Source of the DNA: Alphaproteobacteria bacterium
GTDB lineage: Bacteria; Pseudomonadota; Alphaproteobacteria; Sphingomonadales; Sphingomonadaceae
Length of the DNA: 8,389 nucleotides
Direction of reading: 5' to 3'
NCBI GenBank assembly: GCA_018830415.1
Contig: JAHJSJ010000073.1
Span: 1 to 8,389 of the forward strand
Positions 1-6,451 of this stretch are shown here, piece after piece. Each line of letters opens with the position of its first letter. The stretch's first letter is position 1. The translations under genes and the position numbers were made by a program. The notes under the pieces are model-generated. The model had not been told where the DNA came from, searched no databases, and was given only the letters and a program-made list of their open reading frames with translations.

Positions 1-1754
1 CGCGCGTCGGAGCGTAGCGTGGCATAGGTCGTAAAAAGGATGCCCTGCTCGAGCCGGACGGGGGTTCCCTGCCGAAAGCGGGCCAGCGGGGTGACGAGCA
101 GCGGCTCCTGCCCCAAGGCCTTCCAGTCGCGCTGGGCATCTTCGAGCAATTTGTCGGATTTGGAGATCCACACCGCACGTCTGCGGCCCTTGAGCCAGTT
201 GTCGAGCAATATGCCTGCAACCTGGCGACCCTTGCCCGCGCCGGTGCCGTCGCCGAGGAACCAGCCTTTGCGAAACCGGACGGCAGTCTCGCACTCATCG
301 GGCGCGGCTTCGACCTTGTCCCAGGTCGCATCGACTGACCAGTTGCCAGTGAGATGGTCGGCATGGGCTTCGCCAGCATAGATGACCGATTCCAGTTGGG
401 CATCGGACAGTAATCCCTGCTCAACCAGACCCGAAGGCACAAGCGGGCGGTAGCGCGGCTTGGGCGGTGCAACCGAGGACATCGCCGCCGATTGTACCAG
501 ACGGGTGGGGTGCGGTTGCGCACCTGTGATGCGGATCGATTGGAGCGTATAGGGCTCATAGAGCGTGTCAGAGAGTTCGCCGTAGCTGGGCGACTGCCAG
601 TCAATCAACTCATATTCCAGTGGAATGCCTGATGGCTCATGCGCAGGAGCAGCAACCAGTCGCGGCTTCGAAGCTGCCGTTCTGATGGCATTTGGAATGC
701 GCGGGGTGCTCATCGTCTGGATCGCCGACACCGCCATGGGCTGACGCGGCGGGAGGCTGCCCATCAGCCAGTGCAGCAAGGTCACAAGATCAGGGGCCAG
801 CCCAAACGATGCCGGAAACTGCGCTGGATCGTCCGCAGGCACCTTGTCGATCACCGTCAACCTGGTTTCGACCGAAGTGCCGTGCGGTGCGAACACGTTG
901 CCAGAGATCGTCGCGGTGAAAACTACGCGGGCCTTATCCTGTAACCGGACGAAGCCGTCCCGCCATGTCTTGTGGTCGGGCGCGCAACTGGCACCGGTAA
1001 TCGCGACGAGCCGACCGCCCTCCGCAAGCCGCGCCACTGCCGATGTCAGATGCCGAAAGGCTGCATCGGCCACTCGGGTCTCGACATGGAGCGCAGTCGA
1101 AAATGGCGGGTTCATCACGATGCAACTCGGCACCAGACCTGCGTCGAGCCGGTCATGGATCTGCGCGCCATCGTGAATCGACACAGGCTGGCCATCGAAC
1201 ATCTTGCCGAGCAATGCCGCGCGCACGTCGGCGACTTCGTTCAATGCGATCCTGCATCCGGCGAGGTCAGCGTGGATCGCCAACAATCCGGTGCCCGCCG
1301 AGGGCTCAAGCACCAGCTCGCCGGGGGTGAAGCCTGCCGCGAATCCGGCAATCCATGCCAGCCCCAGCGGCGTCGAAAATTGCTGTAAGCTGAGCATTTC
1401 TTCGCTGCGACGGGTCTGGGTCGGTGCGAGCCGGGCAATGCGCTCAACGAGCTTCAGCCGTTCGAACGGGTCGGTGGTCTTGGCATGAATGGCCGGACCA
1501 TAGCGGCGCATGAACAGTAGCTGGGCAACCTCGACCGCTTCGTAGGCGGTCTTCCAATCCCAGACGCCGCTCGCATCGCTTGCGCCAAAGGCGGATTGCA
1601 TTGCGGTACGAAGGGCGGGCGCGTCGATCCGGCGACCAGCGGCAAAGTGGCCGAGAAGATCACGGGCTGCGGCAATGATTGATGCAGCGGCTTGCTCTGG
1701 GCAAGCGGAGGGAAGCGGGCGCACGGATGCACCCGCCAAAGGCGAGTTGGTCAT
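1..1754 (-). CDS. Methyltransferase / strawberry-notch-type helicase-like fusion protein, N-terminal 584 residues (runs off the left edge)
   Basis: I read this frame by hand from ATG at 1754 to the window edge and met no stop. It yields 584 residues, so the 3' end is missing. AAAGGA lies 8 nt before the ATG and supports this start. Residues 124-129 read QQFSTP, residues 147-158 hold SAM-binding motif I (PSAGTG at 151-156), and residues 215-218 are the NPPF catalytic motif of amino-methyltransferases, as in N6-adenine DNA methylases. A linker of about 200 residues follows. Residues 501-510 are GDGTGAGKGR, the Walker A form typical of strawberry-notch (SNO/SBNO) P-loop proteins, followed by the block VWISKSDKLLEDAQRDW from 528. 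Related full-length proteins are much longer, so helicase motifs should lie outside the window. Such fusions are common on alphaproteobacterial mobile elements. DNA modification or processing in transfer or defence is inferred; the substrate is unknown. It follows the DUF6117-like gene after 46 bp, probably in one operon. Confidence 0.88.
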   Translation of the reverse strand, partial: MTNSPLAGASVRPLPSACPEQAAASIIAAARDLLGHFAAGRRIDAPALRTAMQSAFGASDASGVWDWKTAYEAVEVAQLLFMRRYGPAIHAKTTDPFERLKLVERIARLAPTQTRRSEEMLSLQQFSTPLGLAWIAGFAAGFTPGELVLEPSAGTGLLAIHADLAGCRIALNEVADVRAALLGKMFDGQPVSIHDGAQIHDRLDAGLVPSCIVMNPPFSTALHVETRVADAAFRHLTSAVARLAEGGRLVAITGASCAPDHKTWRDGFVRLQDKARVVFTATISGNVFAPHGTSVETRLTVIDKVPADDPAQFPASFGLAPDLVTLLHWLMGSLPPRQPMAVSAIQTMSTPRIPNAIRTAASKPRLVAAPAHEPSGIPLEYELIDWQSPSYGELSDTLYEPYTLQSIRITGAQPHPTRLVQSAAMSSVAPPKPRYRPLVPSGLVEQGLLSDAQLESVIYAGEAHADHLTGNWSVDATWDKVEAAPDECETAVRFRKGWFLGDGTGAGKGRQVAGILLDNWLKGRRRAVWISKSDKLLEDAQRDWKALGQEPLLVTPLARFRQGTPVRLEQGILFTTYATLRSDA

Positions 1755-1800
1755 GGGATTGTTCCTTTGAATGGAGTGATTGAGTGGTCCGGCCCAGCGA

Positions 1801-2016
1801 TCAGGCGGGCGGAATGTAGGCTTCGTAAGGGTTGCCGGGAGCGAGATGGCCGAACGGCGTCATCACATAGTCGTCGTCATCACGGCCGACCGCGCACAGG
1901 ACGTAGCGGGTTTCACCACTCGCGACCTCGGTGCATTCCATCAGCGCGAGATCGCCAGCCTTCGCCGCCTTCATCAGCGTCTCGAAATTGGCGCGGGCAA
2001 AGTCAGGAATTGCCAT
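1801..2016 (-). CDS. Small DUF6117-like protein, 71 aa
   Basis: This 71-residue protein has no signal peptide and no membrane segment. The N-terminal half reads as an amphipathic helix (MAIPDFARANFETLMKAAKAG). The second half has a compact conserved-looking block, RYVLCAVGRDDDDYVMTPFG at 37-56, ending in HLAPGNPYEAYIPP. I recognise this from memory as the DUF6117 family of small alphaproteobacterial proteins often found beside methyltransferase-helicase and ParB-like genes on mobile elements. No biochemical function is known to me. The start ATG lies inside the end of the upstream gene (14-bp overlap), with GGGGAG 7 nt ahead, which suggests translational coupling. The family name is moderately sure; that it is a real gene is well supported by position, ribosome site and length. 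Confidence 0.82.
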   Translation of the reverse strand: MAIPDFARANFETLMKAAKAGDLALMECTEVASGETRYVLCAVGRDDDDYVMTPFGHLAPGNPYEAYIPPA

Positions 2017-2521
2017 GGCTGATCTCCCCGTTGGCTGCGGCTTCCGTGTAGAAGCGGTCGAACAGCGTGTGGGTCGATTCCGACCGGATGCTGTTGGCTG
2101 TGATCAGCATGGCGAGTCCGCCAAAACCATCGGGCCGCATTTTCGAACAGGTGAACGCCATGGTGACGGTCAGATGGTCGAGATCGGGTGAGCGGCGAAC
2201 AATATCCTGCAACACGTCGGCCCAAAGGTCGCCGCCCATGTCGAGGTCTATGTCGTCCTCGCCAAGGATGGCATCGGGCAGCTCGTCGATCAGCTTTTGC
2301 GCCAGGCGGCTGGTTTCGGGCGTGGCCGCGTCGAGCGCAGCCCGGATTTCGGAAGCTGCCAGCGAGATCAGGTCTCTCGCGCCGTTTTCGCTGAAATAAT
2401 AGGCAGCCTCGCTTGTCAGTTCCTCGTCGAACACTTGTGACAGGAACAGGCGCTCGATCGGCAGCATGGCGGCAAGCGGGATCATCGGATCAACCACCGT
2501 GGGGGTGTAATAGTCAGCCAT
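2003..2521 (-). CDS. Conserved-looking accessory protein of unknown function, 172 aa
   Basis: I do not recognise a named domain. The protein is acidic and soluble, without a signal peptide or membrane segment. Residues 38-66 look helical and alanine-rich, residues 85-97 form an acidic stretch (LGEDDIDLDMGGD), and residues 119-144 hold a block around AFTCSKMRPDGFGGLAMLIT that looks like the conserved core. The start ATG at 2521 has an ideal AAGGAG 7 nt upstream. The gene follows the ParB-like gene after 65 bp, and its last 14 bases overlap the start of the DUF6117-like gene, so the three probably share a transcript. From memory, uncharacterised proteins of similar sequence accompany the same neighbours in sphingomonads, which supports a role tied to the mobile element. 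Function is not known. Confidence 0.8.
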   Translation of the reverse strand: MADYYTPTVVDPMIPLAAMLPIERLFLSQVFDEELTSEAAYYFSENGARDLISLAASEIRAALDAATPETSRLAQKLIDELPDAILGEDDIDLDMGGDLWADVLQDIVRRSPDLDHLTVTMAFTCSKMRPDGFGGLAMLITANSIRSESTHTLFDRFYTEAAANGEISHGNS

Positions 2522-2551
2522 CGTATGGCTCCTTCAAATGTCGGGAATGGG

Positions 2552-2579
2552 GCGCGGGACGACACGAGCCGCCCCGCGC
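2552..2579 (-). repeat. GC-rich hairpin in the ParB-like / 172-aa gene gap
   Basis: A perfect 7-bp inverted repeat (GCGCGGG at 2552-2558, CCCGCGC at 2573-2579) encloses a 14-nt loop in the 65-bp gap between two genes of the presumed operon. No T-tract follows on the minus strand, so it does not look like a standard intrinsic terminator. An alternative pairing of GGGGCG with CGCCCC is also possible. It could protect the upstream transcript from 3' decay or set the expression ratio of the two genes; this is inference. Confidence 0.5.
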
Positions 2580-2586
2580 GAGAGGT

Positions 2587-4662
2587 TCATTCGGCAGCGA
2601 TCGCGTAGGCGTCGTCAGCCTCAGCCAGTTCGGCATCGCCATCGCAAACGAGGAAATCGGGCAGTTCCGCAATGTCCTCTTCGCCCGGTTCGATGACCGG
2701 CAGTCGCAGCGGTTCGGGCAGCCAACCCGTGCCCTTGAGCAGCCGTTCGGCCTCGCGTGCCATGTCGCCCTTCTTCAGGTGCTCAATCAGGATAGCTGTG
2801 GCATCGCCCTTTGCCTCACGCACGGCCTCGATAATCCGAGGCTTGGTCACGCGGCCGAGGTAATTGTCCACCGTCGGCGTCCAGCCCGCCTCGGCCATGT
2901 CGAGTCCAACCACCGTGGAAAGCGCATTGGCGGCTTTGATCCTCTGGGCAACAGTGTGCGCTGAAATGCGACCGTCATAGCCCTTGACCGGCTCGAACAG
3001 CGCATTGACCCCAAGCGACACGCAATGGGCAAGCAGTGTCATCCGCTCCTCGTAAGCCAGTGCCACGAGTGCCGCCCACAACCCTGACGGTTCGTCGGGC
3101 AGGCGTGCCGCCCAATGTTCATGCCGTGCTTGGATTTTGGTGCTCCAGACACTTTCGCGCAGGCTAGGGGTCGCGTTGCCGAGCCACGACTGTGTGACGC
3201 CGATTTGCACGCAGCCGGACTGCCCGAGCGAGCGGAACACCGACAGGCACAAGGCGTGCAGCAGCGCGATGAAGGCTGCATCCGGCGCATTGGCGAGGGC
3301 ATCGCGCAGCGCGAGAGTGCGTTCGGCAGTCAGTTCGCAGACGAGCCGGTCGGGGAGTGGTCGGATGGCATCGTCTTCGTCATCGACGGCCTGCTCATTC
3401 TGCGCCTGGCCGCTCACGGTGATCGCCGGGCCGGATACCTGTGTAGCTTCAGCACCAACAGGCATATCGGCGTCTTCGGCAACCAGTTCGTCCTCGGGGC
3501 GGACATAGCCGCGGTCGATCCGCAGCCGACCATCGTGGGTGAGGGAGACAAACACGCCCGCACGCGCCTGCTCATCGGGTTCGAAGACGACGGGGCGAGA
3601 CGTCAGCGGCGTCATTTCAGCGTCGATTTCGGTCAAGCGGGTATCGACCTCGTCAGGAAGGTCGCAGCCATCGCGATATTGCTCGCCGATGGCGTCATAT
3701 TCTTCAATGAGCGCGTCGAGCCGGGCCTGCTCCTCGTCGGTCAGTGGAATGGTGGTGCCGGTGATGCGGCGTTTGCCGCGCTCGCAGCCGAACGGCAGGT
3801 CGATAGCAGCCTCGACCCATTTCCAGCCTTCACCGCCGATCTCCTGCGCCACTTCAGACAACTTCTCATTGACGAGCAGTTCGACCAGCGCCGGATCCTG
3901 CAGCCAGCCATCTTCGTCGGAGGAGAACAGGTCGCGCATCACATAGCCGCCAGCCTCGGTGTAGGCATCGATGCCGATGAACCGCACGCGACGGTCGTTG
4001 GCGGCGATGGCGTCTTCGGTCAGCAAGCGGCGGATATGGTAGGCGGGGACATGTTGGCCCTGATTGACCTGTTCCCAGACTTGCTCCTGGCGGGCATGGT
4101 TGTCGGTGACCGAGAATGCCATGAGTTGCTCGAGCGACATGCCATCCTCGCCATAAACGTCGAGCAGGCTGGGAGAGACCGAAGGAAGCCGCAGCCGCTG
4201 CCGCACCGTCGAGACCGAAACGAAGAAGCGCGCCGCAATGTCATCTTCGGACAGGCCGGTCTCGATCAGCGCGCTGAACGCGCGGAACTGGTCGAGCGGG
4301 TGAAGGGCGACCCGCATGACGTTCTCAGCAAGCGAATCCTCTTCGGCGATGCCCGCTTCGCGCACCACGCAGGGAACCGGCTGATCCTTGGCCATCCGCT
4401 TGGACTTCACCAGCAGTTCAAGCGCGCGGAAGCGGCGGCCGCCCGCCGGAACCTCAAACATACCGGTCTCGTTGCCGTCGGCGTCCACCATGGCACGGAC
4501 GTTGAGGCTTTGGAGCAGGGTGCGGTGATAAATGTCGTCAGCCAGATCCTCGATCGAAAGGCCCGCCTTCACGCGCCGGACGTTCTTCTGGCTCAGCACG
4601 AGCTGGGAAAAGGGGATGTCGCGCGAGGAACTCAGCACGAGCTTCGGTAAAGACTTGGTCAT
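2587..4662 (-). CDS. ParB/RepB/Spo0J-family nuclease-fold protein, long form, 691 aa
   Basis: The first 160 residues carry the ParB family core. Residues 16-30 end in KNVRR, residues 74-80 are GGRRFRA (the GxRRxxA box that binds CTP or nucleotide in ParB proteins), and residues 113-117 are ENVMR followed by LHPLDQFRAF. A helix-turn-helix lies at about 138-159 (SEDDIAARFFVSVSTVRQRLRL). The remaining 530 residues are not found in ordinary partition ParB, which is about 300 aa. This part includes a charged helical region (305-350), an acidic linker (387-435) and a long C-terminal domain ending in a very acidic tail. No ParA gene is adjacent on either side. The start ATG at 4662 has GGAG 7 nt upstream. 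It follows the DUF932 gene after 128 bp that hold a repeat-type leader. ParB-fold DNA binding is well supported. Whether it partitions an element or acts as a regulator is open; the missing ParA and extra length favour the second. Confidence 0.9.
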   Translation of the reverse strand: MTKSLPKLVLSSSRDIPFSQLVLSQKNVRRVKAGLSIEDLADDIYHRTLLQSLNVRAMVDADGNETGMFEVPAGGRRFRALELLVKSKRMAKDQPVPCVVREAGIAEEDSLAENVMRVALHPLDQFRAFSALIETGLSEDDIAARFFVSVSTVRQRLRLPSVSPSLLDVYGEDGMSLEQLMAFSVTDNHARQEQVWEQVNQGQHVPAYHIRRLLTEDAIAANDRRVRFIGIDAYTEAGGYVMRDLFSSDEDGWLQDPALVELLVNEKLSEVAQEIGGEGWKWVEAAIDLPFGCERGKRRITGTTIPLTDEEQARLDALIEEYDAIGEQYRDGCDLPDEVDTRLTEIDAEMTPLTSRPVVFEPDEQARAGVFVSLTHDGRLRIDRGYVRPEDELVAEDADMPVGAEATQVSGPAITVSGQAQNEQAVDDEDDAIRPLPDRLVCELTAERTLALRDALANAPDAAFIALLHALCLSVFRSLGQSGCVQIGVTQSWLGNATPSLRESVWSTKIQARHEHWAARLPDEPSGLWAALVALAYEERMTLLAHCVSLGVNALFEPVKGYDGRISAHTVAQRIKAANALSTVVGLDMAEAGWTPTVDNYLGRVTKPRIIEAVREAKGDATAILIEHLKKGDMAREAERLLKGTGWLPEPLRLPVIEPGEEDIAELPDFLVCDGDAELAEADDAYAIAAE

Positions 4663-4668
4663 AGGGTT

Positions 4669-4745
4669 TCTCCATGACGGGCCGCCGGGAGCCTCTCTCT
4701 CGGCCTCGACCCGTCACGAAGCGAAGCGCCGCCCTCTCACTCTGG
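4669..4745 (-). promoter_or_regulatory. Structured leader, copy A, ahead of the ParB-like gene
   Basis: This 77-nt stretch aligns with 5992-6069 ahead of the DUF932 gene; the first 34 positions (4669-4702) differ at a single base. On the minus-strand transcript the shared features are AGAGT-AGAGG, a small GC hairpin, then UGACGGG (4710-4716) pairing with CCCGUCA (4675-4681). The pairing can extend to 9 bp with one G-U wobble. Inside lies GAGAGAGAGGCUCCCGG, in which GGCUC can pair back to GAG(G)CC across a GAGAGAGA loop. The outer stem ends on the first G of the UGGAG ribosome site of the ParB-like gene, so folding or protein binding could gate translation. The repetition is seen in the sequence; the fold and the role are inference. 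Confidence 0.65.
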
Positions 4746-4772
4746 AGAAGGCAGCGCCGCGCTTGAGAAATA

Positions 4773-4788
4773 CCCGGGACCGACCGGG
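4773..4788 (-). terminator. Weak terminator-like hairpin just after the DUF932 gene
   Basis: On the minus strand CCCGG, a 6-nt loop and CCGGG follow the DUF932 stop codon within a few bases and are followed by TATTTCTC, a poor U-tract. It may be a weak terminator separating the DUF932 unit from the ParB-like operon, or only an mRNA-stabilising hairpin. Confidence 0.3.
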
Positions 4789-4790
4789 AC

Positions 4791-5984
4791 TCAATGAACC
4801 CGATCGAGCAGCTTTTTCGCCTTGCCCTCCATGTCGAGGCGAGCATCCTGATGGGTCTTGTCGCGGGCGAGCGCGGTGATGCCCTGCACGAAATCGAAGA
4901 TCGATTCGGGCGGGCGGCCTTCCTCGGCCAGCACTGCGTCGATGATCTTGCCGGTCTCAGCCTTGGAGAAGCCGCGTGCCCGCAGGAAGTCGCTGCGATC
5001 CTCGTCGGTGCGCGCGACGATCCGTTCCCTGGCTGTCTTGATGCCATTAACGAAGGGTTGGGGCGAGGAGTTGGCGAAGCCTTCCAGCGCGGGAGCTGCT
5101 TCATGGGCAAAGCGGTTCGCAGCATATTTGCTGTGGCGGATGCTGATTTCCTCGAAGTCCTCGACACCCCAAAGATTGCGGTTCTGGCAGACGGCGCGCA
5201 GGTAGAAGCTCGCCATGCCGAGAGTCTTCGCGCCAACTTCGGAGTTCCAGCAATAGAAGCCCCGAAAATAGAGATCGGGCGATCCGTCGGGCAATCGGCC
5301 TGCTTCGATAGGGTTGAGATCGTCGACCAGGAACAGGAACACGTCCCGGTCCGATGCGTAGAGCGTGGTCGTGTCGCGGGTGATATCGACGCGGGGATTG
5401 TAAACCCCGGTCGACCAGTCGAGCACGCCGGGCACCTTCCAGCGCGTGTCGCCGGTGCCATTGCCTGCGATCTTCTGCACCGCTTCGACGAGTTCATGAT
5501 CGTAGATCCGTCCATAATCGGGTCCAGTCACTGCGCGAAGCTCCAGCCTTCCGTTGTCGGTTTCCAACGTCTTGATCTGCTCGGCACGATGCGAAGACAG
5601 GCCGTATTGCAGGTTGATCGCTGCGAGCGGGGCCGGAAGCTGGCGCAAATAGGCCGCAGGCGCGCCAACCTGACTCGCCAGTTGGCCGAAGCTCCAGTGG
5701 GTCGGTGTGACGGGTGCATCGGAGCCGGGCAGGATCAGCGCCAGGCGCTCGGGATCGTTGCGGTTTGCCTCGACATGGATGAGCGCGCTCTCGACCACGC
5801 GAGTGCGGCTGCGGTCAGAACGCCCGCGCACAGAACGCGCCAGGTCGCCAAGCGATAGAAAACGTTCGTCATCGGGCCGCGAGAACCACTCGGATGATAC
5901 CCGGCCAATCCGCTGCCCGCGTGAGACATCGACCTTGTAGCCGCCGCCAGCTTCGTGGCGCGTATCGAGAAGCTGCATATTCAT
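4791..5984 (-). CDS. DUF932 domain protein (phage/plasmid-like), 397 aa
   Basis: The protein matches the DUF932 family from memory. Typical stretches are LRAVTGPDYGRIYDHELVEA from about 149, DVFLFLVDDLNPIE at 214-227, and the hallmark FRGFYCWNSEVGAKTLG at 240-256, followed by CQNRNLWGVEDFEEISIRHS at 266-285. It has no signal peptide or membrane segment. DUF932 proteins are encoded by phages, plasmids and integrative elements; no reaction is established as far as I know. The ATG at 5984 has GGAG 8 nt upstream. A second in-frame ATG lies two codons later and is too close to tell apart. The residue count fits the alphaproteobacterial mobile-element form of the family. The gene opens the accessory region next to tRNA-Thr and carries leader copy B directly ahead of it. 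The family call is firm; a role in element maintenance or DNA processing is inferred only from context. Confidence 0.9.
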   Translation of the reverse strand: MNMQLLDTRHEAGGGYKVDVSRGQRIGRVSSEWFSRPDDERFLSLGDLARSVRGRSDRSRTRVVESALIHVEANRNDPERLALILPGSDAPVTPTHWSFGQLASQVGAPAAYLRQLPAPLAAINLQYGLSSHRAEQIKTLETDNGRLELRAVTGPDYGRIYDHELVEAVQKIAGNGTGDTRWKVPGVLDWSTGVYNPRVDITRDTTTLYASDRDVFLFLVDDLNPIEAGRLPDGSPDLYFRGFYCWNSEVGAKTLGMASFYLRAVCQNRNLWGVEDFEEISIRHSKYAANRFAHEAAPALEGFANSSPQPFVNGIKTARERIVARTDEDRSDFLRARGFSKAETGKIIDAVLAEEGRPPESIFDFVQGITALARDKTHQDARLDMEGKAKKLLDRVH

Positions 5985-5991
5985 AGGAAAA

Positions 5992-6069
5992 TCTCCATGA
6001 CGGGCGGCCGGGAGCCTCTCTCTCGACTCTCATCCCGTCACGGCGAAGCCCGCCAACCTCTGACTCTAA
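5992..6069 (-). promoter_or_regulatory. Structured leader, copy B, ahead of the DUF932 gene
   Basis: This is the second copy of the 77-78 nt element at 4669-4745. The outer stem is UGACGGG (6034-6040) with CCCGUCA (5998-6004), extendable to 9 bp. Inside, GAGUC pairs with GGCUC across the loop GAGAGAGA. Compared with copy A, the strand opposite GGCUC has changed (GAGUC versus GAGGCC) yet still pairs, using a U-G wobble here and a bulge in A; this hints that structure is kept. A separate GGCG-CGCC hairpin lies 5' of the stem. The stem again ends at the UGGAG ribosome site. The role is inferred. Confidence 0.65.
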
Positions 6070-6161
6070 CCTGCCCGCGCTGTGTGTAGCGGGAGCGGCC
6101 AGCGAGATTACCAAAACAAAAGACCGCACCCTGAAAGGAGGCGGGGATTATTCACTTGGCT

Positions 6162-6207
6162 TGTGCAGGCGGAAAGGCGGGGCTTGTCGGCTTTCATCGC
6201 CTGCACA
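6162..6207. repeat. Long inverted repeat, 15-bp bulged stem
   Basis: TGTGCAGGCG (6162-6171) and CGCCTGCACA (6198-6207) are perfect inverted repeats. Directly inside them GAAAG (6172-6176) pairs with CTTTC (6191-6195), leaving only a 2-nt bulge (6196-6197) and a 14-nt loop. It is the strongest hairpin in the region. No T-tract follows on either strand, which argues against a terminator. It could be a protein-binding palindrome or part of an origin of transfer. Confidence 0.6.
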
Positions 6208-6312
6208 TAAAACCATGACCGCTGGTTCAGAGTGCGTGCGGGGCCACTTTTGTTAAAACACCGCGCCCTCGGGAGCAAAGCCGAAGGGGCTGCGGATAAG
6301 AGCGCGTCATCA

Positions 6313-6334
6313 GCCCCGCTCCGATTCTCGGGGC
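6313..6334. repeat. 6-bp inverted repeat GCCCCG / CGGGGC
   Basis: GCCCCG at 6313-6318 and CGGGGC at 6329-6334 enclose a 10-nt loop. It lies two bases before a longer palindrome and may form a tandem hairpin pair with it. Confidence 0.4.
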
Positions 6335-6336
6335 GT

Positions 6337-6355
6337 TGCGGGGCAGGGCCCCGCA
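6337..6355. repeat. Perfect 8-bp inverted repeat with 3-nt loop
   Basis: TGCGGGGC (6337-6344), AGG, GCCCCGCA (6348-6355). The arms match exactly. No T-tract follows on either strand, so it is a cruciform or hairpin candidate and not an intrinsic terminator. Confidence 0.55.
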
Positions 6356-6369
6356 GTGGAGGGTGTGGA

Positions 6370-6389
6370 AGAGACAGCTTGCTGGCTCT
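6370..6389. repeat. Imperfect inverted repeat around CTTG
   Basis: AGAGACAGC (6370-6378) and GCTGGCTCT (6381-6389) pair at 8 of 9 positions with one A-G mismatch around a CTTG turn. It is one of the series of hairpins in this stretch. Confidence 0.45.
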
Positions 6390-6395
6390 GACCAG

Positions 6396-6408
6396 GGAGG
6401 AAACCTCC
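6396..6408. repeat. Short inverted repeat GGAGG-AAA-CCTCC
   Basis: GGAGG (6396-6400) and CCTCC (6404-6408) flank AAA, followed on the plus strand by a C-run. It is short on its own and notable only as a member of the hairpin series. Confidence 0.35.
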
Positions 6409-6451
6409 TCCCCCCACAACACGCTATTCTACGCGACTCTGCGAACAATCT

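Noticed and set aside
3115..4650. Plus-strand open frame of 511 codons opposite the ParB-like gene
   Set aside because: It is an antisense shadow of the ParB-like gene in GC-rich DNA. Its product shows no recognisable motif, whereas the minus-strand frame has clear ParB motifs and a good ribosome site.
4774..4790. Direct repeat CCGGGAC, two copies 10 bp apart
   Set aside because: Seven bases in GC-rich DNA can recur by chance, and the same bases are explained by the hairpin after DUF932.
4538..5515. Minus-strand open frame of 325 codons overlapping the DUF932 gene and the ParB-like start
   Set aside because: It is a shifted-frame shadow of DUF932, rich in Ser, Arg and Pro, and crosses the structured leader. 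No domain is visible.
4794..5858. Plus-strand open frame of 354 codons opposite the DUF932 gene
   Set aside because: Its product has no recognisable domain, and the opposite strand encodes a clear DUF932 protein over the same bases.
5982..5999. Five-codon upstream frame (MEIFL) whose stop overlaps the DUF932 start as ATGA
   Set aside because: The equivalent frame in the other leader copy does not stop there, so it is not a shared feature. Its ATG lies within the ribosome site of the main gene.
6084..6113. Promoter candidate TTGGTA - 18 bp - GCTACA for the DUF932 gene
   Set aside because: The match to an alphaproteobacterial housekeeping promoter is weak, and several equally poor ones exist nearby. 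It is mentioned only within the region entry.
6108..6422. Minus-strand frame of 104 codons in the gene-free region
   Set aside because: It runs through several hairpins, has no clear ribosome site and low-complexity composition. The base pattern is better explained by non-coding structure, though conservation in relatives would reopen the question.
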